Below, piece after piece: positions 24,643-32,452 of a stretch of 64,000 bases of DNA (the stretch's first letter is position 1; each line of letters opens with the position of its first letter). Origin of the DNA: JAQBXX01 sp947085325 (GTDB lineage: Bacteria > Pseudomonadota > Gammaproteobacteria > SURF-13); NCBI GenBank assembly GCA_947085325.1, contig CAMTVY010000001.1, positions 1 to 64,000 of the forward strand, given 5' to 3'. The notes under the pieces were generated by a model. The model saw only the letters and a program-made list of their open reading frames with translations. It had not been told where the DNA came from and ran no database searches. Made by a program: the position numbers and the translations under genes.

Positions 24643-24882
24643 ATGTCGCCGTTTGAGCATATAGGGTACTGGCATTGGTGGATCGTCGCAGCGGTGCTGG
24701 TGCTGCTGGAGTTTGCCACGCCGGGGCTGTTTTTTCTCTGCCTGGGGGTGGCGGCAGGCGTGACAGGCGTCATCCTGCTGTTCATGCCGCTGGGATTTCT
24801 TTACCAGCTGGCGCTGTTCGCCGTGCTGGCCGTGCTGGCCATCCTGCTCTGGCGCTTCTATCTCAAGCGTTTTGCTGCGTGA
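24643..24882 (+). CDS. Short NfeD-like membrane protein
   Basis: A 79-residue membrane protein with three hydrophobic helices (starting MSPFEHIGYWHWWIVAAVLV and containing EFATPGLFFLCLGVAAGVTG), matching the membrane part of NfeD-like proteins. The OB-fold domain that usually follows is absent; the frame stops after LLWRFYLKRFAA. No SPFH/stomatin partner lies nearby. It has a strong ribosome binding site (GGAGGAGGCGC before ATG). Its stop overlaps the GTG start of rsmE. Confidence 0.75.
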   Translation: MSPFEHIGYWHWWIVAAVLVLLEFATPGLFFLCLGVAAGVTGVILLFMPLGFLYQLALFAVLAVLAILLWRFYLKRFAA

Positions 24883-25637
24883 CACTGCCGCGTATTTATT
24901 TCCCCGCGCCCCTCACCGGCGGCGCCACCGTCACGCTCGACAAACAGGCCGCGCAACACGTGCTGCGCGTGCTGCGTCTGGAGGTGGGCGATCCGCTGCT
25001 GCTGTTTAACGGCGAGCCGGTCGGCCAGCAGCACGGCGAATACCCGTGTACGCTGCAAGGCGTGCAGGGCGCCACTGCGGTGGTGCAGGTGGGCGGGTTT
25101 GTGGCGCGCGATACCGAGTCGCCGCTGCACATCACGCTGGCCCAGGCCGTCTCGCGCGGCGAGCGCATGGATTACGCCGTGCAGAAAGCGGCAGAGCTGG
25201 GCGTGACGCGCATCGTGCCGCTGATCACCGAGTTTTGCGTGGTCAAGCTGCAAGACGAACGCAAAGGCAAGCGGGTCGCCCACTGGCAGGGTGTTGCGAC
25301 CTCCGCCTGCGAGCAGTCGGGGCGGGTGCGGGTGCCGGTGGTGGAGGCACCGCAGACCTTTTCCGACTGGCTGGCTACGGTAAATGCCGGCGTCAGGCTG
25401 GTGCTCGACCCGCTGGCGCAGACCACGCTGCGGCAACTGCCGCCGCCGCAGGGCGACATCGTTTTGCTGGCCGGGCCCGAGGGCGGCCTGAGCGATCTGG
25501 AAGTGACGCGGGCCAAGCAATCCGGTTTTATCGACGTGCGTCTGGGGCCGCGCATCCTGCGCACGGAAACCGTGCCCGCCGCTGCGCTCGCCGCCATGCA
25601 AACCTTGTGGGGCGATTGGGCCTACATAGCACCATAA
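24879..25637 (+). CDS. rsmE: 16S rRNA (uracil-1498 N3)-methyltransferase RsmE
   Basis: Methylates U1498 of 16S rRNA. The 252-residue protein has an N-terminal PUA-like domain (RIYFPAPLTGG, HVLRVLRLEVGD) and a SPOUT methyltransferase domain with AGPEGGLSDLEV and LGPRILRTETVPAAALAAMQ. The start is GTG 24879, overlapping the NfeD-like stop. The stop codon lies inside the first bases of a dispersed repeat (25633 onward), so the last residues may reflect repeat insertion. Confidence 0.95.
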   Translation: MTLPRIYFPAPLTGGATVTLDKQAAQHVLRVLRLEVGDPLLLFNGEPVGQQHGEYPCTLQGVQGATAVVQVGGFVARDTESPLHITLAQAVSRGERMDYAVQKAAELGVTRIVPLITEFCVVKLQDERKGKRVAHWQGVATSACEQSGRVRVPVVEAPQTFSDWLATVNAGVRLVLDPLAQTTLRQLPPPQGDIVLLAGPEGGLSDLEVTRAKQSGFIDVRLGPRILRTETVPAAALAAMQTLWGDWAYIAP

Positions 25638-25832
25638 ATCTACTGCGCGTCTTTGATGCAGGTGCGTGCGGTGCTCGGAATCCGGGGCCGCGTAGCGGCA
25701 GACTGGAATGTACACTCCGGTTCCTGCGCTCCGCCGCCCCTGCCTGCGACGTACAGGGATGTACTAGTGTCGCGGGAGGCAGGATGCCGGGAGCGACAAA
25801 GCCGCTCGCTACGATTTCTGGCGCTATGTATA
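25633..25832. repeat. Dispersed repeat, copy 1, with nested insertion
   Basis: This 200-bp element fills most of the rsmE-hemF gap. It shares with 46862-46997 the blocks CATAAATCTACTGCGCGTCT, GGTGCGTGCGGTGCTCGG, ACACTCCGGTTCCTGCGCTC and CGCTCGCTACGATTTCTGGC, in the same order and spacing apart from inserted or replaced central segments. Positions 25747-25797 (51 bp) are absent from copy 2 and carry part of a separate inverted repeat (GTCGCGGGAGGCAGG). The remaining 66 nt up to hemF hold nothing recognisable. Confidence 0.85.
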
Positions 25833-25898
25833 AAACCCTTCTTGCAGGGAGCGAAGTGCCCACCTAATATGCGAGTATTCGAATCAGGCTCATAGCCC

Positions 25899-26822
25899 AT
25901 GCACGCACCTGACATTCAAGCCGTAAAGAGCTACTTGCTCGACCTGCAAGATCGCATCTGCGCCGCGCTGGAACAGGAAGACGGCAGCGGAAAATTCACG
26001 GAAGACCTGTGGCAGCGTGCGGAGGGCGGTGGTGGCCGCTCGCGCGTGATGTCGGAAGGCGCGGTGTTTGAGCAGGCCGGCATCGGCTTTTCACACGTGT
26101 TTGGCGACAAAATGCCGCCGTCCGCCACCGCGCATCGGCCCGAGCTGGCCGGGCGCGATTTCCAGGCGCTCGGTGTGTCGCTGGTGTTCCACCCGCGCAA
26201 CCCCTACATTCCCACCACCCACTGCAACGTGCGTTTTTTTATCGCGCAAAAAGAAGGCGCCGACCCGGTGTGGTGGTTCGGCGGCGGGTTTGACCTCACG
26301 CCGTATTACGGTTTTGAGGAAGACGCCGGGCACTGGCACCGTACCGCAGAGACCGCCTGCCAGCCGTTCGGTGGCGACGTTTATCCACGCTACAAAAAAT
26401 GGTGCGATGAATATTTCTTTCTCAAGCACCGCAACGAGCCGCGCGGCATCGGCGGGCTTTTCTATGACGACCTCAACGAAGGCGGCTTCGAGCACTGCTT
26501 CAACTTCATGCAGAGCGTGGGCGATCACCTGTTGCCTGCGTACTTGCCCATCGTCGCGCGGCGCAGGAATATCGCCTACGGCGAACGCGAGCGCGACTTT
26601 CAGCTTTACCGGCGCGGGCGCTATGTGGAGTTTAACCTGGTGTATGATCGTGGCACCTTGTTCGGTTTGCAGTCTGGCGGACGCACAGAGTCCATCCTGA
26701 TGTCGCTGCCGCCGCTGGTAAAATGGCGTTACAATTGGCACCCTGCGCCCGGCACGGAGGAGGCGAAGTTGTACGATGTCTTCCTCAAGCCGCGCGACTG
26801 GCTGGGAGGGGGGGTGACATGA
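25899..26822 (+). CDS. hemF: Oxygen-dependent coproporphyrinogen III oxidase
   Basis: Converts coproporphyrinogen III to protoporphyrinogen IX with O2, in haem synthesis. The 307-residue protein shows the family stretches GGGRSRVM, PYIPTTHCNVRFF, WWFGGGFDLTPYY, KKWCDEYFFLKHR, GIGGLFYDDL and YVEFNLVYDRGTLFGLQSGG. Its presence implies an aerobic or facultatively aerobic organism. It overlaps the SET-domain gene by an ATGA junction. Confidence 0.97.
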   Translation: MHAPDIQAVKSYLLDLQDRICAALEQEDGSGKFTEDLWQRAEGGGGRSRVMSEGAVFEQAGIGFSHVFGDKMPPSATAHRPELAGRDFQALGVSLVFHPRNPYIPTTHCNVRFFIAQKEGADPVWWFGGGFDLTPYYGFEEDAGHWHRTAETACQPFGGDVYPRYKKWCDEYFFLKHRNEPRGIGGLFYDDLNEGGFEHCFNFMQSVGDHLLPAYLPIVARRRNIAYGERERDFQLYRRGRYVEFNLVYDRGTLFGLQSGGRTESILMSLPPLVKWRYNWHPAPGTEEAKLYDVFLKPRDWLGGGVT

Positions 26823-27292
26823 AGGTACGAGTCAAAATCAGTGCGCAGCATGGCAGGGGTGTGTTTGCGGCAGCGGCGATTGCGGCGGGCGATGAGATAC
26901 TCACCTTCACCGGTCCGCTGATACAGCGCGGGCAGTTCAAACCCGATGACTACCACCTCCAGATTGGCGATAACCTCTATCTCGGCGCCTCAGGTGAGGC
27001 CGACGACTACGTTAACCACAGCTGCAACCCGAACGCCGGTTTTGGCAGGGGACTCGCGCTAGTTGCGCTGCGTAATATTGCGCGCGACGAGGAAATCACC
27101 TGGGATTACAGCACAGCGATAGACGAGGCAGACTTTGAAGGCTTCCCGTGCTGCTGTGGCGCGGCGAACTGCCGTAGCGTGGTGCTGTCATTTCGTCACC
27201 TGGATATGGGCGAACAGCAGCGCCTCACTCCATGGCTGTTGCCGTATCTCCGCCTGCAGCATGTGCAGGCTGCTCTGAAGCAGGCCATATAG
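26819..27292 (+). CDS. SET-domain protein (predicted lysine methyltransferase)
   Basis: A 157-residue protein with a compact SET domain: the N-terminal strand MKVRVKISAQHGRGVFAAAA, the SAM/knot motif NHSCNPN (about residues 66-72), the motif EEITWDYS with catalytic-region Tyr, and a cysteine cluster CCCGAANC resembling a post-SET zinc site. Bacterial SET proteins methylate lysines, but the target here is unknown. The start ATG 26819 overlaps the hemF stop; the longer open frame is a hemF shadow. It is coupled to the DUF1003 gene through TAGTG. Confidence 0.85.
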   Translation: MKVRVKISAQHGRGVFAAAAIAAGDEILTFTGPLIQRGQFKPDDYHLQIGDNLYLGASGEADDYVNHSCNPNAGFGRGLALVALRNIARDEEITWDYSTAIDEADFEGFPCCCGAANCRSVVLSFRHLDMGEQQRLTPWLLPYLRLQHVQAALKQAI

Positions 27293-28011
27293 TGCCGCTC
27301 GCCGAGAGCAGCCTGTTCCCCTGTCCGATCTGCGGGCAACAGAAACCGCAGGATGAGGCCGTCAACCGTGAGCTGGTCTATGGCCCGGTAGAGGATCTCA
27401 TCCTGCGCAAGCGCCCCGAATGGCCTGTGCATGGCCTGGTATGCTCCGATTGCCTCAATCATTTCCGCACCGAATATGTGGAAGACGTGCTTGAGTTGCA
27501 GAAGGGCGAGCTTTCCACGCTCGAACAAGAAGTGCTGGAAAACCTGCGCGAGCACGAGGTGCTGGCCAAAAACATCAATCTTGAATTTGAGCAGCAACTC
27601 ACTCTGGGCGAGCGCGTCGCCGACAAGGTCGCCGAGTTCGGCGGAAGTTGGAGCTTCATTATCACGTTTCTTACCGTGATGGGAATCTGGATCGCCGTCA
27701 ACATCAGCTTCATGCTGACACGTCCCTTCGACCCCTATCCCTTTATCCTGCTCAATCTTGTGCTGTCGTGTATCGCGGCGCTACAGGCGCCCATCATCAT
27801 GATGAGCCAGAACCGCCAGGAGTCCAAAGACCGCCTGCACGCGGAACATGACTATCAGGTGAACCTGAAGGCGGAGCTGGAGATACGCCATCTCAACGGA
27901 AAGATGGACTTGCTGATGACGCGTCAATGGCAGCGCCTGCTGGAAATCCAGCGCATCCAGCTCGACACCATGCAGGACTTCGCGCGCAAGACGCCGCTGA
28001 AGAACGAATAG
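27292..28011 (+). CDS. DUF1003 membrane protein
   Basis: A protein of about 239 residues. A cysteine-bearing N-terminal part (CPICGQ ... VCSDCLNHF) could bind zinc. A DUF1003 core follows with two transmembrane helices (about 120-140 and 155-175: SWSFIITFLTVMGIWIAVN, PYPFILLNLVLSCIAALQAP) and then a coiled-coil tail (MMSQNRQESKDRLHAEHDYQ). GTG 27292 was chosen because it overlaps the SET stop and gives an N-terminus directly before the zinc motif; ATG 27232 would overlap the SET gene by 61 nt. Function is unknown, although some family members are annotated near magnesium or envelope genes. Confidence 0.8.
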   Translation: MPLAESSLFPCPICGQQKPQDEAVNRELVYGPVEDLILRKRPEWPVHGLVCSDCLNHFRTEYVEDVLELQKGELSTLEQEVLENLREHEVLAKNINLEFEQQLTLGERVADKVAEFGGSWSFIITFLTVMGIWIAVNISFMLTRPFDPYPFILLNLVLSCIAALQAPIIMMSQNRQESKDRLHAEHDYQVNLKAELEIRHLNGKMDLLMTRQWQRLLEIQRIQLDTMQDFARKTPLKNE

Positions 28012-28016
28012 CGCGT

Positions 28017-28559
28017 ATGTCCGAGCACGCTGAAATTGCCACGCTGGGCGGCGGCTGTTTCTGGTGCCTTGAGGCCGTGCTCGTCGGCCTCAAGGGCGTG
28101 AAGAAGGTGGAGTCCGGTTATTCCGGCGGCGCAGTGAAGAATCCTGCCTACCGCGAAGTGTGCGAGGGTACCACTGGCCATGCGGAAGTAGTGCAGATCA
28201 CGTTTGATGAAACTATCATCTCTTATAAAGAGATTCTGGAAATCTTTTTCACCCTCCACGACCCGACCACGCTGAACCGGCAGGGCGCGGACGTTGGCAC
28301 TCAGTACCGCTCCGTAATCTTTTATCACACGCCGGAGCAGCAGGCCGCTGCCGAAAAGGTGATACAGGAGATTAACGCGGCAGGGATTTGGGGCGGGGCC
28401 GTGGTGACGGAGCTTGCGCCCTTCGACGCATTTTACCGTGCCGAGGAAGACCATCAGAGCTACTACGCCAGAAACGGCAGCCAACCCTACTGCCGGATGG
28501 TGATTGCTCCCAAGGTAAAAAAATTCCGCGAACGCTACAGCGCGAAACTCAAAATCTAG
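28017..28559 (+). CDS. msrA: Peptide-methionine (S)-S-oxide reductase MsrA
   Basis: Repairs oxidised methionine. In the 180-residue protein the catalytic GCFWCLE lies at residues 13-19 (Cys14), followed by SGYSGG, YREVCEGTTGHAEVV and the family C-terminal part (YYARNGSQPYCRM). The start ATG 28017 is 5 nt after the DUF1003 stop. The stop TAG shares the CTAG palindrome with the stop of the convergent arsC gene. Confidence 0.95.
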   Translation: MSEHAEIATLGGGCFWCLEAVLVGLKGVKKVESGYSGGAVKNPAYREVCEGTTGHAEVVQITFDETIISYKEILEIFFTLHDPTTLNRQGADVGTQYRSVIFYHTPEQQAAAEKVIQEINAAGIWGGAVVTELAPFDAFYRAEEDHQSYYARNGSQPYCRMVIAPKVKKFRERYSAKLKI

Positions 28560-28915
28560 TCCGTCAGCAGCTTGTTCACGTTCTCCGCCGGGCGGCACAG
28601 CACCGCCTCATCGCCGCGTACCACAATCGGCCGCTGAATCAGGTCGGGATTTGCCACCATTATTTTTATCAGCTCGGCCTCGGAGATCTGCCGCTCCGCC
28701 AGCCCAAGCTCATGCGCCAGCGGCTCGCCGCTGCGCAAGATGTCACGCGCTGCCATGCCCAGCTTCAGCAGCAGCCCGCGCAGTTGCTCTTCGGTCAGCG
28801 GCACCTCGTAGTAATTGACGGCCTCGAAGTCAGCGCCGTGTTCTTTAAGCAGGGCGAGTGTCGATTTGCAGGTGCCGCAGGCGGGCTTCTGGTAAACGGT
28901 TATTTTGACACTCAT
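28556..28915 (-). CDS. arsC: ArsC-family arsenate reductase / Spx-like protein
   Basis: A 119-residue thioredoxin-fold protein of the ArsC/Spx superfamily: KITVYQKPACGTCKSTLALL (Cys13, Cys16) and the C-terminal RPIVVRGDEAVLCRPAENV, which matches glutaredoxin-linked ArsC. The usual ArsC active site has a single cysteine (ACGTS); the CxxC here is shared with Spx-like members, so arsenate reductase activity is likely but not certain. The start ATG 28915 has AGAGGAC upstream; the longer frame is non-coding. No other ars genes are near. Confidence 0.82.
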   Translation of the reverse strand: MSVKITVYQKPACGTCKSTLALLKEHGADFEAVNYYEVPLTEEQLRGLLLKLGMAARDILRSGEPLAHELGLAERQISEAELIKIMVANPDLIQRPIVVRGDEAVLCRPAENVNKLLTD

Positions 28916-28991
28916 TTGTCCTCTTTTCTCGCGTACGGCGGGCGCAATAACCGAAGGGCATTGCGCCGGATGTTTACTGTCGGCAGCACTG

Positions 28992-29687
28992 TCAAACCGA
29001 TGCGGCGTACTCTGCGCCAACAATACTTCCATCTACCAGATGTATCTGGCGCTGGGTGAGGGCGGAGAGTTGGGTGTCGTGGGTGACGGTGATGACGGTT
29101 TGGCGATTGTCTTCTACCAGCCGCCTGAAAATGTCGAATACGATGTGGCCGCTTTTGGTGTCGAGGTTGCCGGTGGGTTCGTCGGCGAGAATGATCAGCG
29201 GATCGTTGGCGAGCGCGCGGGCAATGGCGACGCGCTGGCGCTGGCCGCCGGAGATCTGGTCGGGCCTGCGTTTGATTTCAGGGCTCAGCCCCAGTTCGTC
29301 GAGTATCTCGGTGGCGCGGGCGCGCATCTGGGGCTCGCTGCGCGCGCCGAGCTTGCGCATGGGCAGCATCACATTTTCGAGCACCGAAAACTCCGGCAGC
29401 AGAAAATGGAACTGAAACACAAAGCCGAGTTTTTTCAGGCGCAATGCGGCGAGTTCGCTGCGGCTCAGTTTGGAGGTGTCGCGGCCTTCGAGATAGACGG
29501 AGCCGCCGGTCGGCACGTCGAGCAGGCCGAGCAGGTAGAGCAGTGACGATTTGCCGGAGCCGGAGGGCCCGGTGATGGCGATGAATTCGCCGGGTTGCAC
29601 GGTGAGATTGATGTCACGCACCAGCGTGACCGGCAGCGGGCCGGGCAGTATCCGGGTGACGCAGTGTGTTTCGAGCAGGGGCGTCAT
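28992..29687 (-). CDS. ABC transporter ATP-binding protein (MacB/LolD type)
   Basis: A 231-residue ATPase that powers the adjacent permease. It has Walker A GPSGSGKSS, Q-loop FVFQFHFLLPE, signature ISGGQRQRVAIARAL, Walker B LIILADEPTGNLD and H-loop VTHD. The sequence around LRLKKLGFVFQ groups it with the LolD/MacB-like family, which works in mechanotransmission rather than classical transport. It overlaps the permease gene by ATGA. With the HlyD-like gene upstream it forms a three-gene exporter operon, and no outer-membrane TolC gene is present here. Confidence 0.92.
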   Translation of the reverse strand: MTPLLETHCVTRILPGPLPVTLVRDINLTVQPGEFIAITGPSGSGKSSLLYLLGLLDVPTGGSVYLEGRDTSKLSRSELAALRLKKLGFVFQFHFLLPEFSVLENVMLPMRKLGARSEPQMRARATEILDELGLSPEIKRRPDQISGGQRQRVAIARALANDPLIILADEPTGNLDTKSGHIVFDIFRRLVEDNRQTVITVTHDTQLSALTQRQIHLVDGSIVGAEYAASV

Positions 29688-30928
29688 GCGGCGCCCCGGA
29701 TGATGTCCACCGGATTGAGGTGCGCCGCCTTGCGTGCGGGCAGCCAGGCGGCAAAGGCGGCAGAGAGGATGGCAAAGCCCCCGGCGATGAGGTAGTGGGT
29801 GATGCTGTAATACAGGATGAAGCCCTGGGCGGTGACGAAGCCCTCGATGTGGAAGCGTATGGTGCCGAGCAGGCGCGTGAGCCCGTAGCCCAGCGCCCAG
29901 CCCAGCAGGGTGCCGATCAGCCCGACCAGCAGGCCTTCGATGAGGAATATGCGGCGAATGTCGCGCTCCTCGAAGCCGATGGATTTGAGGATGCCGATGT
30001 CGCGGGTTTTTTCATGGATGACGGTGGAGATGATGTTGAAGATACCGAACGCCGCGACGATGAGGATGGCGCCCACGGTGGAGTACATGATGCCGTTCTG
30101 GATGACAAAGATGCCGAGGATGTTTTCGTAGGTTTCCTCCCACGACTCGGTGCGGTAGTCGAGGCGGGCCTCGATGCTGCTGGCGATGCTGCGCGCCTGG
30201 TTGACGTCGTTCAGGCGGATGCGTATCTGGTTGATGACGTTGGGCCGGTCTTGCAGTATCTGCGCCTTCTTGAGCAGGGCGTAGGATTCGAAATTGTCGA
30301 TCGGCGTGATGCCGGTGCGGAAGATGCCGACCACTTTCATTTTGAGGATGACGCCCGCAGGCGAGATGACCGACAAGGTGTCGTTTAATTCCGCCCCGAT
30401 TTTTTTCGCCACGCCGTCGCCGAGGATGATGCCGTTGGCGGCGGTGTGCAGGGCGTTGAGGCTGCCGGCGATGAGATCGTTTTCCAGATGGCTCACGCGC
30501 CGCTCATGCGGCGGCTCGATGCCGACCAGAGTGGCGGAGACGTCCTTCGAGCCATAACGCAGGAAGACTTGCCCGCGCAAGGTGGGTGCGGCGGCGAGGT
30601 CGGTGCGGCGGTTGAGTTCGGCGAGCACCGTGTCGGCGTCCTTGATGCCGCGCAATTCTTCGCGCGGTTTCAGGCCGTACAGGGTGACCACGCCGTCGCC
30701 AAACAGGCGCTGTACCGGTTGCGGCGGCGCGCTGCGGTATTCGTCCTTGATGGTGACGTGCGGCCACACGTCGATGACCTTGGAAATGAAGTAGACGTGA
30801 AAACCCTGCATCAAGGCGGCCATGGCAATGAAAAAGCCCACCCCCATCGCCACCCCGAGCACCGACACCAGGGTCTGGCGTTTGCGGTTACGTAGATGGG
30901 TTAGCGCTATCTCAACCGGCAGCCACAT
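29684..30928 (-). CDS. ABC transporter permease (FtsX/MacB family)
   Basis: A 414-residue membrane subunit. It has an N-terminal helix (QTLVSVLGVAMGVGFFIAMAAL), a large periplasmic MacB-PCD domain, then three C-terminal helices with the conserved cytoplasmic stretch EKTRDIGILKSIGFEERDI. The start is ATG 30928 (MWLPVEIALTHL). The frame is open further upstream only because it reads through a 143-bp MITE-like element. The ribosome binding site AGAGGTG comes from the terminal repeat of that element. Confidence 0.92.
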   Translation of the reverse strand: MWLPVEIALTHLRNRKRQTLVSVLGVAMGVGFFIAMAALMQGFHVYFISKVIDVWPHVTIKDEYRSAPPQPVQRLFGDGVVTLYGLKPREELRGIKDADTVLAELNRRTDLAAAPTLRGQVFLRYGSKDVSATLVGIEPPHERRVSHLENDLIAGSLNALHTAANGIILGDGVAKKIGAELNDTLSVISPAGVILKMKVVGIFRTGITPIDNFESYALLKKAQILQDRPNVINQIRIRLNDVNQARSIASSIEARLDYRTESWEETYENILGIFVIQNGIMYSTVGAILIVAAFGIFNIISTVIHEKTRDIGILKSIGFEERDIRRIFLIEGLLVGLIGTLLGWALGYGLTRLLGTIRFHIEGFVTAQGFILYYSITHYLIAGGFAILSAAFAAWLPARKAAHLNPVDIIRGAA

Positions 30929-31070
30929 GGGCACCTCTAAAAATATGTCTTTTGTTCCAATACTGCGTTGCAACTTGTCTCCGCTGCTCACATACTGGCT
31001 TGTATGCTCCGCTGCTCGCCTGCGCTGCGCCTTGTCTTGAATCAAAATCCATTATTTTTAGAGGTGCCCA
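30928..31070. mobile_element. MITE-like element with 18-bp terminal inverted repeats
   Basis: TGGGCACCTCTAAAAATA at 30928-30945 is repeated as its exact reverse complement at 31053-31070, enclosing 107 bp with no gene. The interior has short direct repeats (CCGCTGCTC twice) and no transposase. Short CA or CAT direct repeats flank the ends and may be a target duplication. It sits between the HlyD-like and permease genes of one operon. I cannot assign it to a named insertion-sequence family. Confidence 0.8.
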
Positions 31071-31074
31071 CATG

Positions 31075-32085
31075 TCAGGGGGCGGGTGGTGCTTTGATGC
31101 GCACCCTGTCGCCCGCTTTCAGCCCCGGCGGCGGGGCAGCGATGAGGCTGTCGTTGTCGCTGAGGCCTGCGGTAATTTCGATGCGCTCTTCGTCGAGCGC
31201 GCCCGTGGTCACTGCGACTGGCATTGCCTTGCCGTCACGCACCAGCCATGCCTCGCCGTTTACTATGGCGTCGACGGGCACCAGCAGTGCCTGCGGGGCT
31301 TCACGCACGATGATGTTGATCTCGGTGGTCATGCCGATTTTGAGGCGGGTGTCGGCAGGCAGGCTGATACGCACGCGATAGCTTTTGTTGATCGGGTCGC
31401 CCATGGGCGTGATCTCGGCGACCGCGCCTTCCGGCGTTGCGCCCGGGAAGGCGTCGGCCTTGATCACCACGCGCTGGCCGGTTTTTACACGCGGGATGTC
31501 TTCTTCGTCCACTTCGGCGGTGATGCGCAGCGGGCTTACCTCGCCTACCCAGAATAGAATCTGTGTGCTGGTCACTGTTTCACCCGGTTCGCTGTCCTGG
31601 CGCAACACGATGCCGTCCATCGGCGCGCGCAGGCTGAGGTCGTTTACCACCTGCTGCGCGGCAGCGAGGTTGGCTTGCGCCTGCTTATGATCACTCACGG
31701 TGCGGTCATAGGACTGTTTGCCGACGTAGCCCTTCGCCAGCAGCGGCGTGAGGCGTTTCACTTCGCCTTGCAGCAGGCGCTCCTGCGCAGACAACTGGGC
31801 CGCCCGCGCCCGCGCTTCTATATCGTTCAGGCGCGCGAGTACCTGGCCGTGGGTAACCTGCTCGCCTTCGCGTACCAGTATCTGCTCGATGCGTGCCGTG
31901 CCTTTCGGCCCCACTTTGGCCCAACGCACCGGTTCGACATTGCCGGTGGCGTACACCGCCTCCACCGCCGGGCCGCGCAGGGGCTGTGTAACGGTGACAG
32001 TGACGGGCAGGGACAGAAAGTAATACGCGCCAGCACCGGCCAGCAGCACGAACAGGAGGGTAAAAATAAGGGGGCGTAGACGCAT
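31075..32085 (-). CDS. HlyD-family periplasmic adaptor (membrane fusion protein)
   Basis: A 336-residue adaptor that would link the inner-membrane ABC subunits to an outer-membrane channel. It has an N-terminal membrane anchor (PLIFTLLFVLLAGAGAYYFL), a lipoyl/barrel-sandwich half (KVGPKGTARIEQILVREGEQV), a short coiled-coil hairpin (about 110-165), the second lipoyl half (LRAPMDGIVLRQDSEPGE) and beta-barrel domains. It is the first gene of the exporter operon. Substrate unknown; MacA-type or lipid-export systems are the nearest analogues. Confidence 0.9.
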   Translation of the reverse strand: MRLRPLIFTLLFVLLAGAGAYYFLSLPVTVTVTQPLRGPAVEAVYATGNVEPVRWAKVGPKGTARIEQILVREGEQVTHGQVLARLNDIEARARAAQLSAQERLLQGEVKRLTPLLAKGYVGKQSYDRTVSDHKQAQANLAAAQQVVNDLSLRAPMDGIVLRQDSEPGETVTSTQILFWVGEVSPLRITAEVDEEDIPRVKTGQRVVIKADAFPGATPEGAVAEITPMGDPINKSYRVRISLPADTRLKIGMTTEINIIVREAPQALLVPVDAIVNGEAWLVRDGKAMPVAVTTGALDEERIEITAGLSDNDSLIAAPPPGLKAGDRVRIKAPPAP

Positions 32086-32452
32086 TTTCCACTCACTTTA
32101 TAGGAACTGCCGCCGGATGACGATAGTGGCCGCCAAGCGGGCGGTGGCAAGGTTACCCACGGTGGGTCTGTTCTGGTAAGCTTACGCTATTCGGTGGGAC
32201 AAAAATGTACGCTGGCGCGGTCGCTCAGCGTGTATTTCTAAGGTATAGCCTTATGATGCGGTGGATAGGCTGGAGCAGCGCTATTCTGCAGCGGGTGCCG
32301 TTGCGCTCGCTTGAGCGGTTTGTGTCCGCACGGACGCTCGATTACAGTAGTATTGCCACAGTCACTTGGCGCGTGTGGCCAGTTCCCGCCGCAGGTGAGC
32401 GGGGAGATTCCACTCGCCTGTCAAGGGCGTTATTCCGGATGCTGCGCCAGCC
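32086..32452. other. Divergent gap upstream of rng and of the exporter operon
   Basis: A 367-bp gap between divergent genes. It contains the small palindrome ACCCACCGTGGGT near 32154 and the inverted repeat GCCGCCAAGCGGGCGGTGGC near 32130. A plus-strand frame from 32205 to 32456 is open, but its translation has no recognisable motif and I do not call it a gene. The maf gene that often precedes rng in other Gammaproteobacteria is not here. Promoters for both directions must lie in this gap but could not be pinned down. Confidence 0.4.

Noticed and set aside
24643..24882. Frameshifted full-length NfeD
   Set aside because: Downstream sequence is the well-conserved start of rsmE in another frame, so no hidden OB-fold remains; the gene is simply short.
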